In this document: positions 37,184-45,993 of the stretch, one piece after another
Layout of the letters: every line of letters starts with the position of its first letter
Position numbering within the stretch: position 1 is the stretch's first letter
Source: Helicobacter sp. 16-1353
GTDB taxonomy: Bacteria > Campylobacterota > Campylobacteria > Campylobacterales > Helicobacteraceae
Assembly (NCBI RefSeq): GCF_003288815.1
Contig: NZ_NHYM01000001.1
Span: 186,001 to 250,000, forward strand
DNA length: 64,000 nt
Direction of reading: 5' to 3'
Program-made: the position numbers and the translations under genes
Notes under the pieces: generated by a model
Databases searched by the model: none
Told to the model about the DNA's origin: nothing
Seen by the model: only the letters and a program-made list of their open reading frames with translations

Positions 37184-38763
37184 ATGATGAGGGAAAACAA
37201 TGAAATATGGGGCTGGGAGTTCATTAAACACACCAAAAATTTTAGCAAACTTAGTAAAAAATATATTCGTAAAAATGTTTATGGGGGGGGGCAGAATCTA
37301 GTCTAGAATCTCCAAAATACACTCTAGAATCTAGAGCAAAATCTGTCCTAGAATCTCTAAAATGTAAAGCAAAATCCACTCTAAATCTAGCCCACCAAAA
37401 GGCACAAGATTCTAAGCAAGATTCTAGATTCTATAGCAAAATAAAGAGTTGGATTCCAGCCACTTTATTAAATCTATCAAATCTCTTAAATCCCCGCCAC
37501 TCAAATAAATCTCACAATCCAAATTCCCCCACGCCACGCCAAAAAGTAGCTCCAAACCATATCCTTTATCCACTATTTTTGCTTCCACTTATCCTAACGC
37601 CATTTTCGCCATTTTATGCCTATATCACTTGCGTTTTTGTTATGATTGGGCTATCTAAATTTATCACAAAAGAATTTAGGATTTTGCTTGGGCTAACGCT
37701 AGTTTTTAATATCGCAGTTATCTATGCAAGTAAGTTAAGTTTCCATGTTGGGCTAGATTTCGATGATGATTTTACTAGATATTATCAAAACTACCTTGAT
37801 ATTTATGATGGAATCAGCGGGGCAATGTTTTATTTTGGTGGTGAATTTGAAATCGGGCTTGGAGTGTTTTATAAGATTCTATCCATATTGTTCCCTAAAC
37901 TCCTCCCAAGTAGTGTGCTACTTTTTACCGCTTTAAGCGTTTGTCTATTATTTTATATCTGGCTTGAAGTGTATATTTTAAAGTATTTCAAGGCATACCA
38001 GAGAGCCGCATTAGTTGCATTTTGTATGTTCTTAGATATTTTTATGGAAACTATCGGGCTGACTAGGCAGTGTTTTAGCACCATATTTTTATTATATGCA
38101 TTTTCTAGCAAGGATTGGCGTGGTAGAGTGGGATTTTTAGCTATTGCTATGATTTTTCACATAAGTGCGATATTTATATTTACGACGTTTTATGTTATTA
38201 AATACTTTCCAAAAGTTAGCCTATTTTTATTACTTTGTTTCACGCTATTTTTTATGCAAGATTCCGCGAGTGTGAATGCTACAATTAATGGCATAGCATT
38301 ATTTCTAAAAGGATTTTTACCAGATAAAGCCATCACATACTTTACATATTATATAAATGACGCAGGATTTACGCCCTATTATTTCGTGTATATGCCAATT
38401 ATGAAGTTTATCTTAAGCCTATGTGTGCTTTTCTCTATCTTTATGTTATGCCCAAAAGATAAGATTCTAAAGCATTTTAAGATGTATATTCTAATTTGCT
38501 TTTTTATATATTTTACACATATTCTGCCGTCTCGCTCGGTTTTCTTGCTTACTAATATGCTATTTTATTTCGTGGTTTTTGTGAGCTTTAGGCGTTTTTT
38601 TAATCTCACGCTATTCTTTTTCTTCCCATATTTTATATTTAGAATGTATAAATGGCTCATATCGCCTGATGTAGCCACAGATTACACTTCTACTCATCTC
38701 TTTTTCTGGTATCCAGAGAGTGGCATTTATCCATTTTACTATCTATTTCAAGGAGTTTTATAA
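37184..38763 (+). CDS. EpsG/Wzy-like polysaccharide polymerase, phase variable (OFF)
   Basis: The ATG at 37184 opens a frame that ends in TAG soon after a G9 tract (37283-37291). With G10 the frame continues without a stop to 38763, giving 526 aa. The N-terminal 33 residues (IWGWEFIKHTKNFSKLSKKY) are basic. A 60-residue linker after the tract contains ESSLES-type repeats from GAATC clusters. From about residue 130 follow some ten hydrophobic segments resembling EpsG/O-antigen polymerase proteins, with LDFDDDFTRYYQNYLDIYDG as the loop. A TTG at 37579 might give a shorter product even when off. It overlaps the Wzz-like gene by one base (TAATG). Confidence 0.8.
37283..37291 (+). repeat. Poly-G tract (G9) in polymerase gene
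   Basis: Nine G residues encode Gly34-36. In the present length the frame closes at TAG five codons later; G10 or G7 opens it. Confidence 0.9.
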
Positions 38764-39473
38764 TGAAAAAATATCTTAAAAATTATGATGAATTAAGCAT
38801 TTTATTTGTCCTAAAAAAGCGACTAAAGCTATTTATAATAAGCTTAGTGATTTGCCTTATTTGTGGAAGTATGCTAACCAAGCAACAAATAGAGAGTATA
38901 AATAACACAATCGCGACAAATGAAGCAAATCGAAACAAAGAGCTAAATCTCCCAACATCACTAATAAAAGTGCAAAAAAGTATCCCGGATAATGTCATTA
39001 GAGATATGTTTGCAAGGGCGATTAAAGATAGTGAGATTAGCGATTATAAGCTATATGTGAATAATCCGGGCTATTATATCTATGTGATTTTTTATGAAGA
39101 TGAAATAGATATAGATGAATTTATAAATAAAATGCGTGAAAATCCAGTGGCAAAATCTATGCTAAGCGACACGACGAGCTTTATCACACATTTGGGGAAT
39201 CTGGATGCAACTCTTACATTTTTAGATAAGCGTCCTGTAAATAAGCACTATATCTATCTAGATAAAAATCGCCAATCCCAAGCAGAATATGCAACTATCG
39301 CATCTAGTGATGTTTTTCGAATGCACACAAGCCTAAACTCCAATAAAATCTGGCTTTTTATGATAATAACCTCGATTATGATAGCTTTATTTATCACCTT
39401 TGGCGTAGAGAGCTTAGCAAATCTAAATGCAAGATTAAGAGAGAAAAAGCATCTAGATTCTATTTTAAAATAA
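38763..39473 (+). CDS. Wzz-like chain-length regulator
   Basis: A 236-aa protein with one membrane helix near the N-terminus (about 22-40), a large probably periplasmic middle, and a second helix near 197-215. That topology matches polysaccharide co-polymerases (Wzz). Sequence motifs of the family are weak, so identity rests on topology and on its tight overlap with the EpsG/Wzy-like gene. Such proteins set the length of LPS or capsule chains. Confidence 0.65.
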   Translation: MKKYLKNYDELSILFVLKKRLKLFIISLVICLICGSMLTKQQIESINNTIATNEANRNKELNLPTSLIKVQKSIPDNVIRDMFARAIKDSEISDYKLYVNNPGYYIYVIFYEDEIDIDEFINKMRENPVAKSMLSDTTSFITHLGNLDATLTFLDKRPVNKHYIYLDKNRQSQAEYATIASSDVFRMHTSLNSNKIWLFMIITSIMIALFITFGVESLANLNARLREKKHLDSILK

Positions 39474-39567
39474 GCTAAAAAATCTAAATATCGCCAGATT
39501 TTAAAGATAGGGCAGAAAAAGTGGATTCTATAAGATTCTTTTATCTTTGATTGGATTCTAGGGCTTT

Positions 39568-40505
39568 TTAATCACCCATAAAAATTGCTCCATTTAGGAT
39601 ATTTTTAATCGTATGGAGTGAAATAAAAAATATCATTAAGATTAAAATTATAAACGCGCCGATTGCAAGAGTGGCGAAAAATGTGCTATTTGTGATGTTA
39701 TATGCTTTGAAAAATGCGATACTTGCGGCTGCTGTGGGGAAGGTAAAAGCCCACCACGACAAGAAAAACTTCAATTTCAAAAAATTCCTATACATAAAAA
39801 TAACCAAAAAGCTAAAAAATATGCTTAAGTTTAAAAGACTTAGGGCGAGTGCATCAAGGCTATTTGTGAGTCTAAAATAGTCCAAGAATCCCACTGCCGG
39901 CGGGGCTATCATAATGAATAATGTCGGCATAAATTTCGCTGGCATTTGGTCGTGGAACAAAATCCTATAAAAAATTATGCTAAATAAAACCACCCAAAAA
40001 ACATGCCGATTGCAAAATAATACCAAAGCCAAAAATCGACGCTTTTCGCGGCGATGACTACGATGAGATTACCCACTATGGGGATAAACCACGCTGGATT
40101 TGAGTGCTTTATCTCTAAATTATTATTTATCCAAAATGCGATTACATGAAAGCTAAAATATGTCTGCAAAACTACGCCAAGATAGAAGCAAACGCCATAA
40201 ATTAGGGCGTTCCCGCTTTGGAATAGATTCGCCAAGATAAGGAGCGAAATGGGGATAGTGGCAAAGAAATTGACCTTGATTGGGTGGGAAAACTCCTCTT
40301 TTACCTTGCTAAAATATTTGATTGTTTTTGCTAAATAAAGTGCCAAAATCAGCACGAAAACCGCCAAGATAAAGCCCCGCAAGATTATAAAGCCAAGCTC
40401 ACCAAAGCCCATTAACTCGCTAAATCGTCCATATGCTATGCCAAGTCCGCCAAGCCCCATAACTACGGCAAAAAACATTATGGGGAAATTTGCCAATTTA
40501 CTCAA
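39568..40505 (-). pseudogene. TDT/SLAC1-family transporter, frameshifted
   Basis: Two overlapping frames together make one tellurite-resistance/dicarboxylate transporter of 312 aa with about ten membrane helices. The N-terminal frame (40505 down to 39975) ends shortly after AIGMFFG, while the other frame (from 40032) reads HVFWVVLFSIIFYRILFH. The break is at a T6 tract on the minus strand (A6 at 39996-40001). T7 would give GMFFWVVLFSI, the expected family sequence. It is either a one-base deletion, low-rate slippage, or a sequencing error. Confidence 0.8.
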
Positions 40506-40589
40506 TTTTTGCTCCTTTTTTTGTGAATTATTAATCTTTTTTTGCCCTTATTTGGGGGCTAAAATGCTAAAATCTAAATCTTTTTTAAA

Positions 40590-40830
40590 CTAGATTCTAT
40601 CAATTTGGCTTAAAATTCCACTTTTCGTGGAATCTGCTGGGGAATCCGCCATAGAATCTTACGCGGAATCTTTTGTAGAATCTGCTGAATCTATTTTTTG
40701 GAATCGCTAGAATCTCGCCTAAATTCTCGCACGGAATCTACTGAATCCTGTTTGCTAGAATCCGCCAAATCTTGCCTAGAATCTAGCACGGATTCAACCG
40801 AATCTGCTTTATTAGATTCCGCCAAATTTC
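40590..40830. repeat. GAWTC array at 3' end of cytochrome b gene
   Basis: I count 16 copies of GAATC or GATTC in 240 bp by hand, nearly all as GAATC on the plus strand. The array runs from intergenic DNA into the last 45 codons of the cytochrome b gene and makes its Asp-Ser-rich tail. Confidence 0.85.
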
Positions 40831-41488
40831 CCCCAAAATCCCCCTTTCTCGCCTCTTTTACGCATTCTTCCCACAAGCAGTGTCGCTCTAGGGCATACTC
40901 CGCTTCCACTTTTCCGCCAAACATCGCGGGGAGCAACTTGCGATTTGCCTTTGGGATAAACGCCAAAAGGTGGAGAATAACCAGCACGATAATCAAAATC
41001 GTCCCTAGATTATGCAGTTGTGCCGCCCAAAAATACAGCCCATTTGGGATATCAAAACCCAAAAGATTTTTATATGTCTTAACCAGCCCAGTTACAATTA
41101 GTAACAGCAAAGTCAAGCCAATCGCAAGATATGCCAACCTCTGCTCCGGGAGATATTTCCCTGAGGGAGGCTCTTTGGAGCCTGTTATCATCGCCTTTAT
41201 CACAAGGTAGCTATTTTTGATATCGCCTTTTTTGGGAAATATGTCAAATTCGCCCCGTAAAATGTGGTAGGCGAGGTGAAAGAACGCAAAAAATACCAGC
41301 AAAAACGCAAAAATATAATGCACGCTCAACCCCACGAAATACTCTCCGCTCCACTCAAGTAGCTTGTCGATGTTGTATCGCTTTGCCAGTGGGAGCTGGA
41401 ACATACCGCTTACGACCAATCCGCCCACACTTAGGGCGACGCCCCAGTGGATTATTCGATTTTGAATGCTTTGTCGAGTTATTTTCAT
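40691..41488 (-). CDS. Formate dehydrogenase-type cytochrome b subunit
   Basis: A 265-aa membrane cytochrome b like FdoI/FdnI. It has four hydrophobic helices (about 16-33, 56-75, 117-137 and 160-180) with His residues suited to two hemes (IIHWG, VHYIF, FFHLAYH, AAQLHNLG). It passes electrons from a periplasmic Fe-S partner to quinone. The last 45 residues are an Asp-Ser-rich tail (DSVESVLDSRQDLADSSKQD) absent from the family. The Fe-S protein gene upstream on the same strand is a plausible partner; no molybdenum catalytic subunit is nearby. Confidence 0.82.
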   Translation of the reverse strand: MKITRQSIQNRIIHWGVALSVGGLVVSGMFQLPLAKRYNIDKLLEWSGEYFVGLSVHYIFAFLLVFFAFFHLAYHILRGEFDIFPKKGDIKNSYLVIKAMITGSKEPPSGKYLPEQRLAYLAIGLTLLLLIVTGLVKTYKNLLGFDIPNGLYFWAAQLHNLGTILIIVLVILHLLAFIPKANRKLLPAMFGGKVEAEYALERHCLWEECVKEARKGDFGGNLAESNKADSVESVLDSRQDLADSSKQDSVDSVREFRRDSSDSKK

Positions 41489-41669
41489 TTTTTTCCTTTA
41501 TTTGTAAAGTGTAATGCTCTCAAAATATAAGCGATAAGTAAAATTAAGGCGAAGCCCTCCAGTATTTTTAAGCCTTAAGTTTTAAGCGAATCTGTTTTTT
41601 ATTAATTTGGATAATTTTTATTTTGTCCCACTCACCACCCTTTTATGTGTGAGGCTGACGCCTCACACG

Positions 41670-41830
41670 AGATTTGTAAAAATTGCTAAAGCAATTTTTC
41701 ATAAATTTCTTAGTCTCCGTGCGTTAGCATTGGGGGGATAAGGGGAGCGATTTCGCCTTTGCCACGAAGTGGCAAATTCATCATTCAAGCCCCCTTGTCC
41801 CCCCCCCCCTTTTTTTTTACTAAACAAGAC
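41670..41830 (-). repeat. Dispersed hairpin repeat, copy 2
   Basis: Read on the minus strand this matches 12283-12480: TTTAGTAAA, a homopolymer stretch, GACAAG, GGGCTTGAATGATGA, TTTGCCA with a hairpin, then CTAACGCACGG. The stretch that is short in copy 1 is expanded here to A9G11. Boundaries are approximate. Confidence 0.7.
41799..41818. repeat. C11-T9 homopolymer tract
   Basis: Eleven C followed by nine T, in non-coding DNA inside copy 2 of the dispersed repeat. Such tracts are slippage-prone. Confidence 0.85.
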
Positions 41831-42161
41831 GCTTAAAAACGAAAAGCAGGGGTTCTATGGAAAAATGATTTTATAAAGGCGTTGCCTTTTAAATCTAGAT
41901 TCACTTAAAACTTAAGTGTTTTTATTCGCTGGAAAGCTTCGCCCTCGAATCTATATTACCGCCTAGCGCCCCTATTTTGTGAACTATTAAACCCAAGTTT
42001 TAATAATTAGTTTTTAATGCCTACCGCCCTTTTTACAAGCCATTTCATCACAAATTCTTTAGCCAATTTTAAGCCCAAATCCCACGCCATTTTTAAACCC
42101 CACTAGAATCTAGATTCCCCCAAATCCCTTTATTTCCCCCTTTTTGCCCCCTCCTTTTTCT

Positions 42162-43106
42162 TTATCGCCGCAAAGCTCGCTCCAAGCACGCCGCAAATGG
42201 GGCGATTGTAACAGCAAGGGCAAGATTTGCTGACTTCTCCAGTGGATTCCGCACCTTTTCCATATGTGGACGCCCCATTTTGGGCTTGTTGTTATATTTT
42301 TCTAAAATCGCCTTGTTTATATCCTCAAATTTTATGCTACTAATATACACGCTCACCGTCCTACCATTCTCTTCGAGTCTGTAAATATGGCGTTTGTCGT
42401 GCTTGATTCGCTCTAAAATCTCGCTTTCCTTGCCAAATTTTATGGCATTTTTGGGGCATTTGACCTCACAAACTGGCTTCTCCCCTCGCTCCAGCAAGTC
42501 CTTACGCATATCGCATTCATACATCACACCGCCACCAGCGAGTTTTGGGGCGGTTTTAAGGTAGATTCCAACTCCGGCTTGACGCTGCGGAATCTCCCAC
42601 GGACACGCATCTCTACACTTCGCCCCACCAAAGCAAAAGTCCTTATCTATATCCACTGCCCCCTCCTTACTTTTGCTTATCACGCCAAAGGGGTAGAGCT
42701 TTTGGCAAGGTGGATTGTCGCAGTGCATACATCGCCTAGGCACGAAAACCTCCCTATTAGCGACCTTCACGCTCTCCACATAAGTCCAATTATAGGGCGT
42801 TAGGCGAGTTATATCCTCCTTATTTTTGGAGTAATCCTCGTGCTTAGTTTGCGGGAAATAGTCCATTATAGGGTGCGTTGGCTGGGGGAAATTAGCCTTA
42901 TTTTTCTCCTTACACGCACTCACGCACAAGGGAGTTTCAAGCCCCTTGCAACCATCGCATAAATCAAGGTCTATGATACTCATAATTTTCGTGGAATCTG
43001 CATTTGGCGAATCTAGATTCCGCGAATCTACACTCGCTAAATCCTCAGCGACCGCACTACTAGCGAATCCAACTGCGCTAAATTTGATAAAATTTCGTCT
43101 ATTCAT
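42162..43106 (-). CDS. Tat-exported 4Fe-4S electron-transfer protein
   Basis: I start at the ATG at 43106, which yields a Tat signal MNRRNFIKFSAVGF; the open frame extends upstream to 43247 without support. The mature protein (about 315 aa in total) carries four Cys clusters: CDGCKGLETPLCVSAC, CMHCDNPPCQKLYP, CFGGAKCRDACPW and a lone CEVKC. It resembles the beta subunits of DMSO reductase/formate dehydrogenase complexes that wire the enzyme to a cytochrome b. An Asp-Ser-rich patch (SVDSRNLDSPNADS) follows the signal. The cytochrome b gene lies 673 bp downstream. Confidence 0.85.
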   Translation of the reverse strand: MNRRNFIKFSAVGFASSAVAEDLASVDSRNLDSPNADSTKIMSIIDLDLCDGCKGLETPLCVSACKEKNKANFPQPTHPIMDYFPQTKHEDYSKNKEDITRLTPYNWTYVESVKVANREVFVPRRCMHCDNPPCQKLYPFGVISKSKEGAVDIDKDFCFGGAKCRDACPWEIPQRQAGVGIYLKTAPKLAGGGVMYECDMRKDLLERGEKPVCEVKCPKNAIKFGKESEILERIKHDKRHIYRLEENGRTVSVYISSIKFEDINKAILEKYNNKPKMGRPHMEKVRNPLEKSANLALAVTIAPFAACLERALRR

Positions 43107-43118
43107 ATATTTTTTGCC

Positions 43119-43156
43119 TTTAGAAATTTTTAGAAATTGGAAAATTTTTAGAAATT
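43119..43156. promoter_or_regulatory. Three direct repeats in divergent promoter
   Basis: TTTAGAAATT occurs at 43119, 43129 and 43147, two in tandem and one 18 bp further. They sit between the divergent Fe-S protein and Crp-family genes and may bind a regulator. The first overlaps the Fe-S gene's AAAGG ribosome-binding site. Confidence 0.5.
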
Positions 43157-43206
43157 GTATGTAGAATCCAACTTTATTTTCTGTAACTAAATCACAAAGG
43201 ATTTTT

Positions 43207-43854
43207 TTGAAAAGCGAGTTAAAAGACGAGATTGGGGCGATTATCAAGGCTAGATTTTCTCACTTTGATTTGGAAAAAAGCGACTTGGAGTTGCTCTCCC
43301 AAAGTGCCATCTACAGCGAGTTTGAAGCGAAGCAAAATCTTTATCAAAGCAAAAAATCTTGCTATGGATTTGTCATAATCATTGATGGCGTCCTTCGAGC
43401 CTACACGCTCTCCCCCAATGCCAAGGAAATCACCATTTTCACACTAAAAAGGGGCGATGAGTGCATTATATGCTCGACTTGCACGGCAGATTCCTTGCAA
43501 ATGGAGATTAATTTAGAGGTGCGGGAGTGCCTAAAAATCTGCTCCATTCCTCCTGAAGTTTTCTCCAAAATGCGTGAGAAATACCCCAAACTGGCAAATT
43601 ACACGCTAGAACTCCTCTCAAAAAGATTCGCCCAAAGCATAAATATAATGCAACAAGCCCTATTCCTCCCACTAACGGAGCGAATCGAGGAGTTTTTAAG
43701 AGATAATGCAAAGAATAATATCGTAGCCTTTACGCATGAAGAAATCGCAAATAATCTAGGCTCCTCACGCGAGGCGATTTCGCGAATCCTAAAAGAAATG
43801 GAAAAAGCTGGGAAAATCACTATTTCACGCAGCAAAATCACTATTAAAGATTAA
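43207..43854 (+). CDS. Crp/Fnr-family transcriptional regulator
   Basis: A 215-aa regulator with an N-terminal cyclic-nucleotide-like beta barrel (about 30-120) and a C-terminal winged helix (FTHEEIANNLGSSREAISRI near 175-194). Five Cys lie in the sensor half (CYG, CIICSTC, CLKIC), so redox or metal sensing is possible. The start is TTG at 43207, preceded by AAAGG. It diverges from the Fe-S gene and precedes sqr, so it probably controls respiratory or sulfur genes. Confidence 0.88.
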   Translation: MKSELKDEIGAIIKARFSHFDLEKSDLELLSQSAIYSEFEAKQNLYQSKKSCYGFVIIIDGVLRAYTLSPNAKEITIFTLKRGDECIICSTCTADSLQMEINLEVRECLKICSIPPEVFSKMREKYPKLANYTLELLSKRFAQSINIMQQALFLPLTERIEEFLRDNAKNNIVAFTHEEIANNLGSSREAISRILKEMEKAGKITISRSKITIKD

Positions 43855-43860
43855 TTTTTT

Positions 43861-43990
43861 GTGCTTAGATTCCGCATAGATTTTGCTTAGATTCCCAATA
43901 AATCCAGCTAGATTCCGCTTTAGATTCCGTGCAAAATCTCATTTAGATTCCCACATAAATCCCGCTAAATTCCACCTTAACGCCCCATAA
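43861..43990. repeat. Intergenic AGATTCC array
   Basis: Five AGATTCC heptamers lie within about 85 bp (near 43867, 43888, 43910, 43922 and 43944), interleaved with degenerate copies such as AAATCCC, between the Crp-family gene and sqr. Confidence 0.8.
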
Positions 43991-44001
43991 AAACCCCCAA
44001 A

Positions 44002-44016
44002 TGTAACATTATCACA
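44002..44016. promoter_or_regulatory. Crp-like half-site pair before sqr
   Basis: TGTAA-CATTA-TCACA lies 55 bp upstream of the sqr start. It resembles the TGTGA/TCACA type of site bound by Crp-family proteins, with one mismatch and a five-base centre. The regulator gene is directly upstream. Confidence 0.35.
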
Positions 44017-44070
44017 GATAAGATTCCGCCTTTTAACCTAAGATGTCCTTTTTATTTTAAAGGAGGCACA

Positions 44071-45432
44071 ATGAAAAGGCGAAATGCCATAAAATTACTT
44101 GGGGCTGGAGCGAGTTTGCTACTGGCAAATGGGACTTTAGGCAATGAAAATCCGGCAAATCTGGCGAATGAAAACGCTACAAATAAAACGCCAGAAAGCA
44201 TAGAAAACAGCAAAGCAAATATCGCCATAATGGGAGCCGGACTAGGGGGAATCTCACTTGCCGCAAAACTCAAAAGAGACTTGCCAAATGCGAGTATTAG
44301 CCTATTTGACGCCGATGAGACATTCTACTATCAGCCGGGATTTACGCTAATTGGCATTGGAATCTATGATAAAAACGATGTAATTTTTGAGAAGGCGAAA
44401 TATATCCCGGAGGGCGTAAAATGGGTGCACTCCAATGTGGCAAAAATCCTGCCAGAGGAAAATGCCCTAGTGATAGAAAATGGCGAAAAAGTCGCATATG
44501 ACTATCTTGTAATCGCCTCCGGCGTGGAGTATGAGTTTGGCTCTATTGAGGGGCTAAGTGCGAGTATGGTAGAAGATTCCAGCTCAAATATCAGCTCGAT
44601 TTACACGCTAAAAGGGGCGCTTAAAACGAATGAGCTAATGAGTGATTTTGCTAAAAACGGCGGTAAAGCGATATTTTACGACCAAAAAACGGCGATGAAA
44701 TGCAGTGGTGCGAATAAAAAAATGCTCTCAATGACCGAGGATAGATTAAGGAGGGCTGGGAATAGGCAAAAAGGCGAGGTTGCCCTATACTGCGGAGGTG
44801 GGAAGCTCTTTGGCAATCCAGTGTATGCAGCAAGTATGGGAGCGATTTTTACCAAGCGAGACATAGCATTTAACTTACGGCACGAGCTAATAAAAATCGA
44901 TGGCAATACCGCTATTTTCAAGCACTGGACGCCCTATAAAAAGAATGGCGAAACTCATAAAATTGAGGATTTTATCGAGGTGAAGTTCGACTTTTTGCAC
45001 CTGTCGCCAAAACAAATTGGGAGTAAAATCATAAAAGAAGCCGGGCTAAGTAGCGGGGAGCAGGGCTTTTTGGCGGTGGAAAAAGAGAGATTGGTAAGCA
45101 TAAAGTTTAAAAATATATTTGGCATAGGCGATATTTGCGACTTCCCAGCTGGGAAAACTGGGGCAAGTATAAGGAAAATGTATCCGCTTTTAAGCCAAAA
45201 TATTATCCGCTCAATCCGTGGCGAGGAGCTACTCAAGGGCTTTGATGGCTATACGGCGTGTCCGTTTGTAACCAAATACGGCAAGGCGATAATGGTCGAG
45301 TTTAACTGGGAGGGGACAGCTAGCTCTCTGCCGTGCTTTGGGGAGGTGCGAGAGAGCTATCTTAGCTGGTTAATCAAGCTTTATGGCTTTAAGCCTATGG
45401 TGATGAATGGAATGCTAAAAGGGCTGGTGTAG
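44071..45432 (+). CDS. sqr: Sulfide:quinone oxidoreductase-like flavoprotein
   Basis: A 453-aa flavoprotein of the SQR family, which oxidises sulfide and passes electrons to quinone. A Tat-type start (MKRRNAIKLLGAGASLLLAN) suggests periplasmic placement. FAD motif IMGAGLGGISLAAKL is at 53-67. Cysteines of the family pattern are C211 (MKCSGANKK), C356 (GDICDFPAGKTG) and C397 (GYTACPFVTKYGK). AGGAGG precedes the ATG. A small DUF2892-like membrane protein gene follows, a pairing also seen with sulfur-metabolism genes. Confidence 0.85.
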   Translation: MKRRNAIKLLGAGASLLLANGTLGNENPANLANENATNKTPESIENSKANIAIMGAGLGGISLAAKLKRDLPNASISLFDADETFYYQPGFTLIGIGIYDKNDVIFEKAKYIPEGVKWVHSNVAKILPEENALVIENGEKVAYDYLVIASGVEYEFGSIEGLSASMVEDSSSNISSIYTLKGALKTNELMSDFAKNGGKAIFYDQKTAMKCSGANKKMLSMTEDRLRRAGNRQKGEVALYCGGGKLFGNPVYAASMGAIFTKRDIAFNLRHELIKIDGNTAIFKHWTPYKKNGETHKIEDFIEVKFDFLHLSPKQIGSKIIKEAGLSSGEQGFLAVEKERLVSIKFKNIFGIGDICDFPAGKTGASIRKMYPLLSQNIIRSIRGEELLKGFDGYTACPFVTKYGKAIMVEFNWEGTASSLPCFGEVRESYLSWLIKLYGFKPMVMNGMLKGLV

Positions 45433-45558
45433 GGCTTTTGCACTTGGTGATTTTGTGTCGGCGGATTTTACCGGCTATTTTACCGGCGGATTTGCCACAG
45501 AATTTGCCGACGGATTTGCCACAAGTGCAACAAAACAATCTAATTTAAAGGAGCAAAA
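45433..45558. repeat. Short imperfect repeats after sqr
   Basis: The spacer contains repeated GCGGATTT(TACC/GCC) units: GCGGATTTTACCGGC, GGCGGATTTGCCACA and GACGGATTTGCCACA. The ribosome-binding site of the next gene (AAAGGAG at 45547-45553) ends it. Confidence 0.5.
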
Positions 45559-45726
45559 ATGAGTATTTTGGATAAAACGATTCGTTTATTGGTGGCGGGA
45601 ATTATCTTTTTTATATGCGGATTTATCTGCCAAAGCTGGTGGTGGCTAATAGGCTTAGTCCCGCTACTCACGGCAATTTATGGCTGCCCGATGTATAAAA
45701 TATATGGATTTATAAGAAAAAAGTAA
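45559..45726 (+). CDS. Small DUF2892-type membrane protein
   Basis: A 55-aa protein starting MSILDKTIRLLVAGIIFF with two membrane helices and the C-terminal YGCPMYKIYGF. This matches the DUF2892 (YgaP-like) inner-membrane family, including the conserved CP dipeptide. AAAGGAG lies six bases before the ATG. It is co-oriented with sqr, 126 bp downstream, so a role with sulfide oxidation is likely but unproven. Confidence 0.8.
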   Translation: MSILDKTIRLLVAGIIFFICGFICQSWWWLIGLVPLLTAIYGCPMYKIYGFIRKK

Positions 45727-45739
45727 TTTATGAGAATCT

Positions 45740-45830
45740 AAGCTGGAATCTGCCATAGAATCCTAAAGTTAGAATCCCACGCTAGAATCTATGTGGAATC
45801 TAGTGGGAATCCGCAAGATTCTCCGCAATA
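45740..45830. repeat. Intergenic GAATC array
   Basis: Seven GAATC/GATTC pentamers in about 90 bp, mostly as RGAATCY on the plus strand, between the DUF2892 gene and the next promoter block. Confidence 0.75.
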
Positions 45831-45881
45831 TCGTAAAAATTTATTTTTAAAGATTCCACTTAATTTCAGTCTAATGCCACT

Positions 45882-45946
45882 TTATTTATTTTCATAAATC
45901 TATCTTGGGTTTTATTGTAAAAATATATCAAAAAAATTATAATTTA
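45882..45946 (+). repeat. Shared promoter block, copy B
   Basis: Near-identical to 37061-37125. TTGTAA (45915-45920) and TATAAT (45938-45943) are separated by 17 bases. It lies 51 bp upstream of the PIN-ankyrin ATG, much as copy A lies upstream of the polymerase gene. Confidence 0.85.
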
Positions 45947-45993
45947 ACTTTCAATATTAAACTATTTACAAAAAAACACAAAGGGTAAAAAAT

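Larger units (their letters stand above)
41489..42161. other. 673-bp hairpin-rich intergenic region
   Basis: No gene is seen. Contents in order: micro-hairpins such as GTGAGGC/GCCTCAC (41648-41666) and AAAAATTGC/GCAATTTTT (about 41678-41698); the inverted copy of the repeat at 12283-12480; a C11T9 tract (41799-41818); AAAGGC/GCCTTT (about 41875-41889); then C-rich DNA and two GAWTC sites up to the next gene. Confidence 0.7.

Noticed and set aside
37579-38763. Polymerase as an independent gene starting at TTG 37579
   Set aside because: The frame is open back to the G tract and a good promoter, ribosome-binding site and ATG lie upstream; the TTG has no clear ribosome-binding site.
43861-43990. 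AGATTCC array as a CRISPR or origin iteron cluster
   Set aside because: Spacing is irregular, units are only 7 bp, and there is no dnaA, DnaA-box set or cas gene nearby.
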